Shown: in pieces, positions 16,820 through 24,654 of the stretch | Layout: each line of letters starts with the position of its first letter | Position numbering within the stretch: position 1 is the stretch's first letter | Virus record (IMG/VR): IMGVR_UViG_3300033233_000039 | Location: 1-61,998 of that record | Direction: 5' to 3' (one strand) | Origin: a virus | DNA: 61,998 nt | Notes under the pieces: model-generated | What the model was told of the DNA's origin: nothing | What the model saw: the letters and a program-made list of their open reading frames with translations, nothing else | Databases searched by the model: none | Program-made: the position numbers and the translations under genes

Positions 16820-18067
16820 ATGGCTGATCCTATTTATACCAAAAAATGCTCTAAATGCAATGAAATTAAACCTATTGGAGATTTTAAACAACGAAGCGAT
16901 AGAGTCGGAAAATATACACCACAGTGCATAACATGTATCAACAAGGAAAATAGGGAAAAATATAAAAATAGTATAAAAATAAGAGAGAAGTTACAAATAG
17001 CATCAAAAGAGTATTATACTCATAATAGAGAAAAATGTAAGATAGATCGACAATTATATAGAAAATCAACACCATCATACTTAACATATTCGCGTCAGCT
17101 AACTATTGATGAAGATTCAAGATTATCTGATGATGGTATATCACTGGAAGTCAAATGCAAATATTGCCGGGAGTACTTTAGTCCTACTAATAGCCAGGTA
17201 AATAATAGAATTCTTAGCATAAATGGTAAATCTGGCGGTGAGAATAATGTATATTGTTCTGTTGATTGTAAGAAAAGTTGCGAAACATACAGACAGCGAA
17301 AGAATATTAAGAAATCAAAAGAAAATACATCTCCACCAATATCGTTTACCGAAAAAAAATGTAGTAAGTGTGGAGAGATTAAGCCTATTAGTGACTTTAG
17401 AAAGAGAAAAGAACGAAGACTTGGATATCAATCACACTGTAATGAATGTGTTAAACAAAGACAAAAATCAAGGTATCCAATCGTTAAAGATAAACTAAAT
17501 GAAGATAGAAGACAATATAGAATTAACAATCCCACATATACAAAATTAAAGAATGAAAAAATTATAAAAGCTTTTGCTATATATGATACATATAAAAATC
17601 AACTAACCATAGAGGAAGAACCTACATTATCAGCAGATAGTGTATTCCTAGAATGTAGATGTAAATATTGTGGTGATTATTTTATCCCTACTAGTAGAAG
17701 TGTTATAAGACGAGTGCAGTCTATTAAGGGCATTAAGGAAGGTGATAACAATCTATATTGCTCTGATAATTGTAAAAAATCGTGCGGAACATATAATCAG
17801 AAATTTTTTCCTAAAAATTTCAAAGTAAATACCTCAAGAGAGGTACAACCTCAACTAAGAAAGATGGTTCTAGCCTTAGACAACTACACTTGTCAGATAT
17901 GTGGCAATACAAAAGAAGATGCCCAATTGCATTGCCATCATACTGAAGGTGTTGAGATTAACCCTATAGAATCTGCTGATATTGATAAGTGTATTACATT
18001 ATGTAAAAAGTGTCATAATAAAACTCATAAAAACTGCGATATGAAAAGAAAGAAGTGTAAAGTTTAA
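16820..18067 (+). CDS. HNH homing endonuclease with duplicated zinc modules
   Basis: Start at ATG 16820 after GAAGGAG, giving 415 aa. A two-part unit occurs twice, near residues 5-130 and 175-330. Each unit has KKCSKCxEIKPIxDFKxR...C..C followed by CKYC...Y-C-S-x-x-C-K-K-S-C, which are likely zinc-bound DNA-recognition modules. The C-terminal HNH domain (residues about 350-405) reads CQICGNTKEDAQLHCHHTEG ... CITLCKKCHNKTH, the classical CxxC-HNH-CxxC form. The gene runs opposite to the polymerase, and its last 4 nt overlap the end of the polymerase N-fragment, so it sits exactly at the break. Confidence 0.85.
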   Translation: MADPIYTKKCSKCNEIKPIGDFKQRSDRVGKYTPQCITCINKENREKYKNSIKIREKLQIASKEYYTHNREKCKIDRQLYRKSTPSYLTYSRQLTIDEDSRLSDDGISLEVKCKYCREYFSPTNSQVNNRILSINGKSGGENNVYCSVDCKKSCETYRQRKNIKKSKENTSPPISFTEKKCSKCGEIKPISDFRKRKERRLGYQSHCNECVKQRQKSRYPIVKDKLNEDRRQYRINNPTYTKLKNEKIIKAFAIYDTYKNQLTIEEEPTLSADSVFLECRCKYCGDYFIPTSRSVIRRVQSIKGIKEGDNNLYCSDNCKKSCGTYNQKFFPKNFKVNTSREVQPQLRKMVLALDNYTCQICGNTKEDAQLHCHHTEGVEINPIESADIDKCITLCKKCHNKTHKNCDMKRKKCKV

Positions 18068-19809
18068 TATTCTATTATTTCCCGTAGTATATTTAGTAAT
18101 TCATCGCTAGGGTTGTTTAGAAGCTCATTCGCGTACCTTTGTCCATCAAGGATGGTCTGTCTTCCGGTACTAGTTATAGCTTCTGCTGCATGTTTATTGA
18201 AGTATCTTGAGTATGGTACGCCCATGACACCGTACACAGAATTTAATAATATCTTCAATGCCCACTGCAAATCATGTTTTTGTTTAGCCTTTTCAAGCAG
18301 GTCTTTCTTTTCTTTACCCTTTAACTTATCAGCTTCTTTATATAGTCTTTTCTTCTCACCATTTTGAAACTTTCTTTTTTCAAATACTAACTTCTCAACA
18401 ATAGCGATAACACCTTTAGGTGAATTCTTAAACATGCTACCACAAGGAGCAACACAAAACAACTTCTTTTTCAAACTTTGGTTAATTGCATCTAACTGAG
18501 CACCTTCAATAAAAACAATGGTTCTTAGATCATCGTTCTTCATGAAATAGAATGGTGGGAATTCCTTGGTTTGCATATATTCAACGATGATCTTATAGAA
18601 CGGTCTATCATCATTATCCTTATCATGAACCCCTTTTTCGGTCCTATAATCAGTTATATGCTTCTCACTGAATCCAATGATCCTCCCAAAGTATGTCTCT
18701 GGAGATATGTTAAGTGTTATAATAGCAGTGGGGTATGAGCTTGTTATATCAATATCTATTACCCAATTATACAATCCTTTCTTTGGCTCTTTAACGAATG
18801 CAGCAGGATACCACTCCTGACTACCACCAACCAATCTTGGAGCACATAAATTATTTCTTCTGTAATATGTCAACATCAAGCCTTCAATAAGAGCTGTTGT
18901 TGAGTTATACATTGCCATAGGTACTTTACAAAGTAATGCAAGTGATTGAATTAGCGCAAAATAACCACATTTTTTGTCGATATTTTGAACTAATTGAGCG
19001 TCACGGAAATTATATTCACAATATAGTTGCCAATTTTGCTTATATAGGTTTCGTAGATTTCCATATTCGCCATAGTCAATCTTACCACCAAGACCCTCTA
19101 ACTGAGCAACGTAATCAAGCTTGCCACTTTCAAGGTTATTAGTTGAATACCATTTGTATATTGCTTTATAGTCAAGAATGGTTACTCCTGCTATATAGAT
19201 TTGTTGAATGCCATCCTTAGTGAACCAAGTACTTGCTTGTTTACTAGGTGAAAGTAATTTCCATAATTTAGTATCATCACCAAATAGCTTCTTAGTTCTG
19301 TTGATGATATATGGTAAGTCGAACCCACCTCTTGTGTTAGATTTCTTATCGTCACAGTAAAACCATCCTGTTGATATATCACATGGATTCTTATGCTTCC
19401 AATTGAAATATTGGGTAAGTAAATCTCTTTCATTATCACAATGATGATATGTGAGATTCTTTATTCCAGTATCATTAGTATAAGCATGTAATCCAAAAGA
19501 CTGAATTCCTTTGTTATGTGCTATGGTGATAATAGTAATTGGATGATCTGCTTTATCTGGACTCGGAAAGACCTCCGAATATACTTCAATATCGTCAAAA
19601 TGACATTCCAACTTAGGAACAGACATTTCTTCATCTGGTATTTGGTGGTATCTTTCAGTTAGAAATTGAACAGTTGGAAGAACTTCATTTTCCAGACAAT
19701 CTTTATTCTTATCAAGAAAGGTTCTATATTGTTGATAATTTTCAAACTCTCTCCTACCAACATAATCACCATAAATTGATTTTGTTTTGGTTGGTGTTGG
19801 TGATTTCAT
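18064..19809 (-). CDS. 43: DNA polymerase (gp43-like), N-terminal fragment with exonuclease, motif A and motif B
   Basis: The 581-aa product contains the 3'-5' exonuclease (Exo I FDDIEV with Asp73/Glu75; Exo II GFDLPYIINR; Exo III FRDAQL), palm motif A (DIDITSSYPTAI), and fingers motif B (ALKILLNSVYGVMG). It stops at ILREIIEY, just before the strand leading to motif C, which is in the separate gene at 12574-13458. The reading frame stays polymerase-like upstream of ATG 19809, back to about 19917 (EITLWETIKGERF...NWVPYVYM). There the only SD (GGAGGAG, 19930-19924) and a good promoter lie, but no ATG, GTG or TTG. Initiation at a non-standard codon (ATC at 19917) is suspected. The HNH gene converges on the 3' end. 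Confidence 0.9.
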   Translation of the reverse strand: MKSPTPTKTKSIYGDYVGRREFENYQQYRTFLDKNKDCLENEVLPTVQFLTERYHQIPDEEMSVPKLECHFDDIEVYSEVFPSPDKADHPITIITIAHNKGIQSFGLHAYTNDTGIKNLTYHHCDNERDLLTQYFNWKHKNPCDISTGWFYCDDKKSNTRGGFDLPYIINRTKKLFGDDTKLWKLLSPSKQASTWFTKDGIQQIYIAGVTILDYKAIYKWYSTNNLESGKLDYVAQLEGLGGKIDYGEYGNLRNLYKQNWQLYCEYNFRDAQLVQNIDKKCGYFALIQSLALLCKVPMAMYNSTTALIEGLMLTYYRRNNLCAPRLVGGSQEWYPAAFVKEPKKGLYNWVIDIDITSSYPTAIITLNISPETYFGRIIGFSEKHITDYRTEKGVHDKDNDDRPFYKIIVEYMQTKEFPPFYFMKNDDLRTIVFIEGAQLDAINQSLKKKLFCVAPCGSMFKNSPKGVIAIVEKLVFEKRKFQNGEKKRLYKEADKLKGKEKKDLLEKAKQKHDLQWALKILLNSVYGVMGVPYSRYFNKHAAEAITSTGRQTILDGQRYANELLNNPSDELLNILREIIEY

Positions 19810-19943
19810 GTAAACATAAGGAACCCAATTAAAAGTTGAACAAAATCGTTCTCCTTTAATTGTCTCCCATAGTGTTATTTCTGAGCTTGTTTGATTATAT
19901 GCTATATTGGTATAGATATGCTTCTCCTCCAGTTATTTTGGTA

Positions 19944-19972
19944 ATTATATCATATATAATTTGGATTGTAAA
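19944..19972 (-). promoter_or_regulatory. Promoter for the DNA polymerase N-fragment
   Basis: TTTACA (19972-19967), 17 nt, TATAAT (19949-19944) on the minus strand: a near-consensus sigma70 promoter. The SD GGAGGAG follows 14 nt later at 19930-19924, so the leader is very short and translation should begin near 19917. Confidence 0.75.
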
Positions 19973-19976
19973 TAAG

Positions 19977-20012
19977 AAAGGGATAATAACACTTTCGCAT
20001 TATTATCCCTTT
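19977..20012 (-). terminator. Terminator between the DUF2958 gene and polymerase
   Basis: AAAGGGATAATAA (19977-19989) pairs over 13 bp with TTATTATCCCTTT (20000-20012). On the minus strand it is followed by CTTATTT and lies 21 nt after the DUF2958 stop. T-rich flanks on both sides could make it bidirectional. Confidence 0.75.
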
Positions 20013-20033
20013 TCGAAGATGTATGTTCAGATA

Positions 20034-20366
20034 CTAATTTCGACCATTGTTGTAATCGGCAATCGTACCAGTATAGTAAACATCCCTTTCAATTCGATGC
20101 TGCTTACGGTTGTAGGGGTCGGGAATTGATTCCAACTCACTCAACATCCAATATCCGTATTCTTTCTCATGACCATCAACCAAACCAAAGAATCTGAAAT
20201 CGCCATCTTCAGTTCTCTCGCCTTCCAATGCAAGCCAACTCCACTTGCCGTAAGGGTCGAAATACTTAACAGCAATCTTCTTCTCATTGAGAGTAACATT
20301 CTCAGTAGAGTAAAGAGCAGGGATTGATTTTTCAATTTCCTTGGTCAACAGTTTGTGCTTTTTCAT
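20034..20366 (-). CDS. DUF2958 family protein
   Basis: The 110-aa product matches the DUF2958 pattern: KLLTKEIEKSIPALYSTENV at the start, then AVKYFDPYGKWSWLALEGE, DFRFFGLVDGHEKEYGYW and MLSELESI. Members occur on plasmids and phages; no biochemical role is established. It forms a single-gene unit between its own early promoter (20415-20443) and a terminator. Confidence 0.85.
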   Translation of the reverse strand: MKKHKLLTKEIEKSIPALYSTENVTLNEKKIAVKYFDPYGKWSWLALEGERTEDGDFRFFGLVDGHEKEYGYWMLSELESIPDPYNRKQHRIERDVYYTGTIADYNNGRN

Positions 20367-20394
20367 GATCGTTACCTTTAAATGGGTTAGTTGT

Positions 20395-20443
20395 TGTCAC
20401 TCACTGACAGACACAGGATAACCCATTCAAAATATTAAATCAA
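20395..20443 (-). promoter_or_regulatory. Early-type promoter with leader stem-loop
   Basis: Minus strand TTGATT (20443-20438), 17 nt, TATCCT (20420-20415), then a stem-loop TGTCA-GTGAG-TGACA (20409-20395). It overlaps the last codons of the helicase gene and drives the DUF2958 gene. It is near-identical to the 16597-16645 element. Confidence 0.8.
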
Positions 20444-21792
20444 GATTTATTTTTCTTTGAGTAAAGATTTCTTTCATCGCCGGTTATATTTGCATCGGAT
20501 ATCCATAATTTGCTTTCTGTCTCACAGTATAGTTTCAATGATCGATCATCAACGTACCATTTACCAATTACACCCGGACGACCCAATCGGTTCTTGACTA
20601 ATTTGTACGATAATTCAGATTGATACACCATACTTTCTTCATCCCCGCCTACGATTGCCAACAAATCTGCGGTTGCTGCCACTCCAAAACTTTCTGCTAT
20701 ACTATTCATATCCAACTCACCAAATGATAAGAAAGTACCTGCACGATTTATCTGGGATACCGATACAATCGGGATGCCGAACTCTAGTCCCAATGCTCTA
20801 AGCTCTTCGGCAATTTTTTTAACATCTGCGTATAGCGATCCAGTATTTTTGTATTCTGGCCTCATTAAGTTAATATAGTCGCAATAGAGAATATCAGGGT
20901 TATTTCCTCGCATGGATAATTCTCTAATCCACATTCTGAAATCTGCTACACTTGCATTACCTGTCGGAAAATTTTTAATAAATAAATTTCCTCTATTCGG
21001 TGTCTTCTTTATCTCATGTAATTTTGTTACTAATATCTTTTTCATATCGGTATTGACATACATTCTATTGATATCCAATAGAGAGTATATCGAATCGAAT
21101 CTCTGAGAAAACATTTTTTCGGACATTTCGAGAGAACAAAGACCAACATTATGGCCATTAAGTACTTGTCTGGCTATCATATTAGCCATAATGTTACTTT
21201 TCCCGCCATGAACTTTAGCGCAAAGAATTGACAGCGTAAAGGGAGGAAAACCACCACTTATATAATCATCGAACATTGGATAATATGTTGGTATCTTCTT
21301 CTCAGACGCATTGAATACTTCAGTCAATCTTCTATTAAGATCGTTCCAATAATCAAGTCCTATATCAATTTTCAGGTCTTTACACAATGCATCTTCGATA
21401 AGCTTTCTGATTCCCTGAATATTATCACCACTATCAATGATATCAACAGAAGCCATAACAGCTTGCTTAATTGCTTTATCTTTAAGATAGTTGTTTGTCT
21501 CAGTGAATAGCCAATCATAGTTCTTGGCTATATCATATTCAAAGGTATCCAACTCATTAAGAAAGTACTCTACACTTTCTTTAATATCAGCAGGAACAGA
21601 ATTGATAATGATTTCCTTTGAAGGAATATTCTTATATTCAGCAAAGTGCTTCTTCATGTACTTGTATATTTCTGATATATGAGCATCAACAAAGTACTCT
21701 GGATCAAAAACAGACGTAATTATAATAAGATACGACTTATCTTGCAATGCAGTCTTAAACATACAACTAATTAAGTAATTTGGATCAATCAT
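20440..21792 (-). CDS. 41: Replicative DNA helicase (gp41/DnaB type)
   Basis: The 450-aa product is close to T4 gp41 (475). Residues 1-110 are the N-terminal helical domain. The RecA-like core begins near residue 165 with the Walker A variant AKVHGGKSN (192-200). It continues with GLCSLEMSEKMFSQRF (H1a region), PDILYCDYINLM (Walker B), and IPIVSVSQINRAG (sensor/H3). The C-terminus is basic. It unwinds the lagging-strand template 5'-3' and binds primase gp61 (55972). The gene is co-directional with the HD and membrane genes upstream. Confidence 0.9.
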   Translation of the reverse strand: MIDPNYLISCMFKTALQDKSYLIIITSVFDPEYFVDAHISEIYKYMKKHFAEYKNIPSKEIIINSVPADIKESVEYFLNELDTFEYDIAKNYDWLFTETNNYLKDKAIKQAVMASVDIIDSGDNIQGIRKLIEDALCKDLKIDIGLDYWNDLNRRLTEVFNASEKKIPTYYPMFDDYISGGFPPFTLSILCAKVHGGKSNIMANMIARQVLNGHNVGLCSLEMSEKMFSQRFDSIYSLLDINRMYVNTDMKKILVTKLHEIKKTPNRGNLFIKNFPTGNASVADFRMWIRELSMRGNNPDILYCDYINLMRPEYKNTGSLYADVKKIAEELRALGLEFGIPIVSVSQINRAGTFLSFGELDMNSIAESFGVAATADLLAIVGGDEESMVYQSELSYKLVKNRLGRPGVIGKWYVDDRSLKLYCETESKLWISDANITGDERNLYSKKNKS

Positions 21793-21805
21793 ATAACTCC
21801 TTGGG

Positions 21806-22249
21806 TTAAGATATGCTATTTATCATTTCTAAAGCTTTGGTGTATTTCTTAGTTAACCTCTTTTTTTCCTTTTTGTCAAGTAGAGCTAATCTATCTTCTC
21901 TGAGGTTATGCTTGATGTCATATTTCTTAACTTTAATAGCTGATTTATTTCCAGTATCAATGATTTCTTGAATCCAATCAGGATATGTTAGAAAGTTGTC
22001 TTTGGTTACTATTCTAACGATGTCGAGTATCTTTCGATTATAGCCTTTCTGAGCAAGTTCATTTTCGGTTATATCCAAATCTTCGACAACATCATGAAGC
22101 AACATTGCGTGTCTCTCATCATCTGTTGCATCATTTCCCATCGATACCATTGCCTCATATGGATGAAGCCAATAGTCATTGCCAGCCTTATCTTTTACGT
22201 CTTCAAACAAATATTTTATATAAGCCACCGATTCTTCGATTGTTTTCAT
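21806..22249 (-). CDS. HD-domain phosphohydrolase (SpoT/MESH1-like)
   Basis: The 147-aa product has an HD signature LLHDVVEDL (His52-Asp53) preceded by HPYEAMVSMGNDATDDERH and followed by VKKYDIKHNL. The H...HD...D arrangement resembles the (p)ppGpp hydrolase (SpoT/MESH1) and related nucleotide phosphohydrolases. If so, it would cut an alarmone or nucleotide; the substrate cannot be fixed from sequence. It lies 14 nt upstream of gp41 and overlaps the membrane gene by 4 nt. Confidence 0.7.
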   Translation of the reverse strand: MKTIEESVAYIKYLFEDVKDKAGNDYWLHPYEAMVSMGNDATDDERHAMLLHDVVEDLDITENELAQKGYNRKILDIVRIVTKDNFLTYPDWIQEIIDTGNKSAIKVKKYDIKHNLREDRLALLDKKEKKRLTKKYTKALEMINSIS

Positions 22250-22449
22250 TTTTTCTTTCCTATATTGTTGATTTGCTTAACAGTAACTACAATGAATGGA
22301 ATAAAAGGAACTAACCACCAGACAAACTGTTTCTTGGTGTTAAACTCTTCAAAATAAAGACAAACAATAGTATATACTATCTGACAAAAGTATATAGCAC
22401 AAAGAACTACAATACAATAGTTCAAATCCGCTAATATTTCCGCCACCAC
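22246..22449 (-). CDS. Small two-span membrane protein
   Basis: A GTG start gives 67 aa with two hydrophobic stretches (CIVVLCAIYFCQIVYTIVC; FVWWLVPFIPFIVVTV) and a basic end, overlapping the HD gene by 4 nt. No SD precedes the GTG. A strong SD (AAGGAGG, 22508-22502) instead serves an overlapping frame starting at ATG 22483 (MPMPRFMPMSISGGG, 44 aa, stop 22349). Which frame is used, or whether a frameshift joins them, is unresolved. Confidence 0.45.
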   Translation of the reverse strand: MVAEILADLNYCIVVLCAIYFCQIVYTIVCLYFEEFNTKKQFVWWLVPFIPFIVVTVKQINNIGKKK

Positions 22450-22525
22450 TAATACTCATAGGCATAAATCTAGGCATAGGCATAGGTATTATGTTAAGTT
22501 TCCTCCTTGGTTAAATTATCTTATA

Positions 22526-22554
22526 ATATTAAACTAGTTTCAAAAGCAAGTCAA
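22526..22554 (-). promoter_or_regulatory. Early-type promoter, minus strand (divergent pair)
   Basis: TTGACT (22554-22549), 17 nt, TAATAT (22531-22526). It points towards the membrane-protein, HD and gp41 genes. Confidence 0.7.
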
Positions 22555-22568
22555 CACCAAAATACCGA

Positions 22569-22597
22569 TTGACTAACCGAAGAATATCAGATACAAT
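22569..22597 (+). promoter_or_regulatory. Early-type promoter, plus strand (divergent pair)
   Basis: TTGACT (22569-22574), 17 nt, TACAAT (22592-22597). It drives the HU, clamp-loader and clamp operon starting at 22631. Confidence 0.75.
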
Positions 22598-22630
22598 ACA
22601 CGGAACATTACCAATACTGAAGGGAGCCAT

Positions 22631-22801
22631 ATGGAAATCGGAAAAGTTAGCTTAATAGTTGAATTGGATGGTCAAGTGTGTGCTGTTGTCCTTCCACAAG
22701 AAAGAATGAGAATGCTTGTCGAACTGGCATCGAGCCTAAGTGATACTGGAAAGCTTACTATTAAGAAGATGAGCAAAGATTATAAATTTGTGACAATATA
22801 A
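22631..22801 (+). CDS. 56-aa protein, unknown, first gene of the clamp-loader operon
   Basis: ATG 22631 follows the SD AGGGAG. The product starts MEIGKVSLIVELDGQVCAVV and contains LPQERMRMLVELASSLSD and a Lys-rich end. It looks like a small alpha/beta protein with no known motif. Its TAA is followed immediately by the ATG of the HU-like gene, so the two are translationally linked. Confidence 0.6.
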   Translation: MEIGKVSLIVELDGQVCAVVLPQERMRMLVELASSLSDTGKLTIKKMSKDYKFVTI

Positions 22802-23086
22802 ATGAATAAACTAGATTTGATCAAAAAAATCAGCGACAACCTGATCATGGAAGAAAAAGATGTCACTGATGTTTTGAATGAGCTAATATTAATAATGAAT
22901 GAGTCTTTTGTCAACCATGAGAAAATTGTGTTGACAGGTCTTGGATCATTTAATATAGTTGAAAGAGCATCTAGGGTAGCTATGAATCCACAAACAAGGG
23001 AACCCATAGCCATACCCAATAAACTAGTTGTTAAATTTATACCTAGCACCAGCATTATCATAAAACTTAATAAGGAGAGTAAATGA
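22802..23086 (+). CDS. HU/IHF-family DNA-binding protein
   Basis: The 94-aa product is the usual HU size. It has an N-terminal dimerisation helix pair (KLDLIKKISDNL ... VTDVLNELI), then the characteristic GLGSFNIVERASRVAMNPQT and the beta-arm region ending AIPNKLVVKFIPS. The PQTREPI segment is the DNA-clasping arm. It bends or compacts phage DNA, possibly at the replication origin or during head filling. Its stop overlaps the clamp-loader ATG by 4 nt. Confidence 0.9.
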   Translation: MNKLDLIKKISDNLIMEEKDVTDVLNELILIMNESFVNHEKIVLTGLGSFNIVERASRVAMNPQTREPIAIPNKLVVKFIPSTSIIIKLNKESK

Positions 23087-23682
23087 GTACGACAAAAATG
23101 GAATTCGTTCATCAACCAAAAACCATCGATGAAATGGTATTACATACTGATGTTAAAGTTAGGCTAGTAAAAGCTTTGGAAGACATTCCTAATATTATGT
23201 TGATAGGTTCTCCTGGTGTTGGTAAGGGTACTTGGGTTGATATTCTTAGGAAAACATATCCTGATTCCGCTTGTATGAAGCTTAATGGGTCTGATGAACG
23301 AGGTATTGATATCTTCCGCAATCGAATCAAACCCTTCTGTTCAACACCGTCATTGGATGGTTCACTCAACATCATGTATATCAATGAGTGTTTGGAAGAA
23401 CATGAGGAAATTAGATTGAGCAATGGAGAATTTATTAAGTTGTGTGATATTGATGGTGAAGTCTCTATTTTAAGCTTTAATATGGAAACAAGCGAAATTG
23501 AGAAGGATACTGCTGTTGTTATAAAAAAATCAATTGATGATGTATATGAAGTCGAATTGGATGATGGAAGAAAGATCAAGTGCAATGATAATCATCCTTT
23601 TTTAGTACGAGAGGCTAATGGTATCATCATAGAGAGAAAATTAAAAGACCTTGCGGTTGGGGATGATATAGTGACTATCTAA
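23083..23682 (+). CDS. 44: Clamp loader large subunit (gp44) N-extein plus N-half of a split intein
   Basis: Residues 1-102 are the N-terminal AAA+ part of gp44 with Walker A GSPGVGKGT (42-50), running to the Walker B strand (LNIMYINE). At Cys103 (nt 23389) an intein begins: block A CLEEHEEIRLSNG, then VYEVELDDGRKIKCNDNHPF (block B, T/N-x-x-H type), ending KDLAVGDDIVTI and TAA. The matching C-half is in the gene at 23941. Trans-splicing of the two products would give a 304-aa gp44, near T4's 319. Walker B reads INECD where T4 has IDEFD, so the metal-binding Asp position is Asn. Confidence 0.9.
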   Translation: MSTTKMEFVHQPKTIDEMVLHTDVKVRLVKALEDIPNIMLIGSPGVGKGTWVDILRKTYPDSACMKLNGSDERGIDIFRNRIKPFCSTPSLDGSLNIMYINECLEEHEEIRLSNGEFIKLCDIDGEVSILSFNMETSEIEKDTAVVIKKSIDDVYEVELDDGRKIKCNDNHPFLVREANGIIIERKLKDLAVGDDIVTI

Positions 23683-23709
23683 CAAAAATATATCAATATC
23701 TTCTAAGGA

Positions 23710-23901
23710 ATGTACTTAAATAAATTAGGAATCGACCTCATTGAATATTATAAGAAATACCTTCCTGATTATATATCGACATGTAAGCAATGCGGTGATA
23801 CAATTGCAATATCGAAAGATTTGATAGTAAAGTCAACCAAGAAGTTTTGTGATTTAGATTGTTATATGAAATATAAAAAGTTTTACTGGATGGGACAATA
23901 A
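23710..23901 (+). CDS. 63-aa zinc-module protein between the split-intein halves (endonuclease remnant)
   Basis: The product starts MYLNKLGIDLIEYYKKYLPD and carries CKQCGDTIAISKDL ... KKFCDLDCYMKYKK, a C-x2-C/C-x3-C module like the ones repeated in the HNH endonuclease at 16820. No nuclease core is present. It occupies the place held by free-standing homing endonucleases in known fractured genes, so it is probably a remnant of the mobile part. It is in the same frame as both flanking genes, separated by TAA codons. Confidence 0.5.
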   Translation: MYLNKLGIDLIEYYKKYLPDYISTCKQCGDTIAISKDLIVKSTKKFCDLDCYMKYKKFYWMGQ

Positions 23902-23940
23902 TTGGAAAGAATCTTTTATAAAAGGAATTAAGGTAAGGAA

Positions 23941-24654
23941 ATGAAAATATCTAAGATTGAATATGTAGGGAAGGCGGCTGTTATTAATTTAACTGTTAAA
24001 AAAAATCACACTTTCATAACTAGAAATGGAATACCTACTCATAATTGCGATTCTGTAACTCCTGATACTCAATTGGCTATTCGAGACTTCATGGAGTCAG
24101 TTAAGGATATCACACGTTTTGTGTTTTGTGCCAACTATGGGTACAAACTTATCCCAGAACTGAAATCAAGATGTCGTGTTATTGAGATGGTTAATCCTCC
24201 TGCTAAAGATATATACTTTTGCCTTAAAACCATTCTTAAAAAAGAAGGGGTTAAACATAAGGATGCTTCTATAATCGAGATAGTTAAGAAATGCTATCCT
24301 GATATCAGACAGTCTATCATTTCTCTTCAGGAGAATATTAATGATGGGGTATTGGCTGAGAATGTCATCGTTACCACCAATGATGATATCAACAAGCTAG
24401 TATTTGATGCTATGTTGACTCAAGACCCTGATAATGTTAGAAAGGTGCTTAGAAGTCATCCTATCGATTATACGTCACTGTACAAATATTTGTACACATT
24501 AATCATGGATGCTGCGGGTAATGATGTATTCAAGAAAGATGCTAGTGCTATTATGCTTATAGGTGAGCATTTACATCGAAATGTGACTTCAGGCATACCA
24601 GAAATCAATTTCCTACACTTCTATGTAACACTTCTTATAAAGGATGTCATTTAA
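23941..24654 (+). CDS. 44: C-half of split intein plus clamp loader (gp44) C-extein
   Basis: Residues 1-35 are a C-intein (MKISKIEYVGKAAVINLTV, block F region, then NHTFITRNGIPTHN, block G ending His-Asn). Cys36 (nt 24046) is the +1 nucleophile. The C-extein follows: CDSVTPDTQLAIRDFMESV, FCANYGYKLIPELKSRCRVI (sensor 1 and Arg finger SRC), PDIRQSIISLQ (sensor 2 like T4 NFPDFRKTI), then the helical collar domain. With the N-half it forms the ATPase that opens gp45 clamps. The SD AAGGTAAGGAA precedes the ATG. Confidence 0.9.
   Translation: MKISKIEYVGKAAVINLTVKKNHTFITRNGIPTHNCDSVTPDTQLAIRDFMESVKDITRFVFCANYGYKLIPELKSRCRVIEMVNPPAKDIYFCLKTILKKEGVKHKDASIIEIVKKCYPDIRQSIISLQENINDGVLAENVIVTTNDDINKLVFDAMLTQDPDNVRKVLRSHPIDYTSLYKYLYTLIMDAAGNDVFKKDASAIMLIGEHLHRNVTSGIPEINFLHFYVTLLIKDVI

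Noticed and set aside
16597-20443. Near-identical 60-bp blocks taken as attachment or insertion repeats
   Set aside because: They hold a -35/-10 pair and leader hairpin in the right place before genes, so they are repeated promoters and not att sites.
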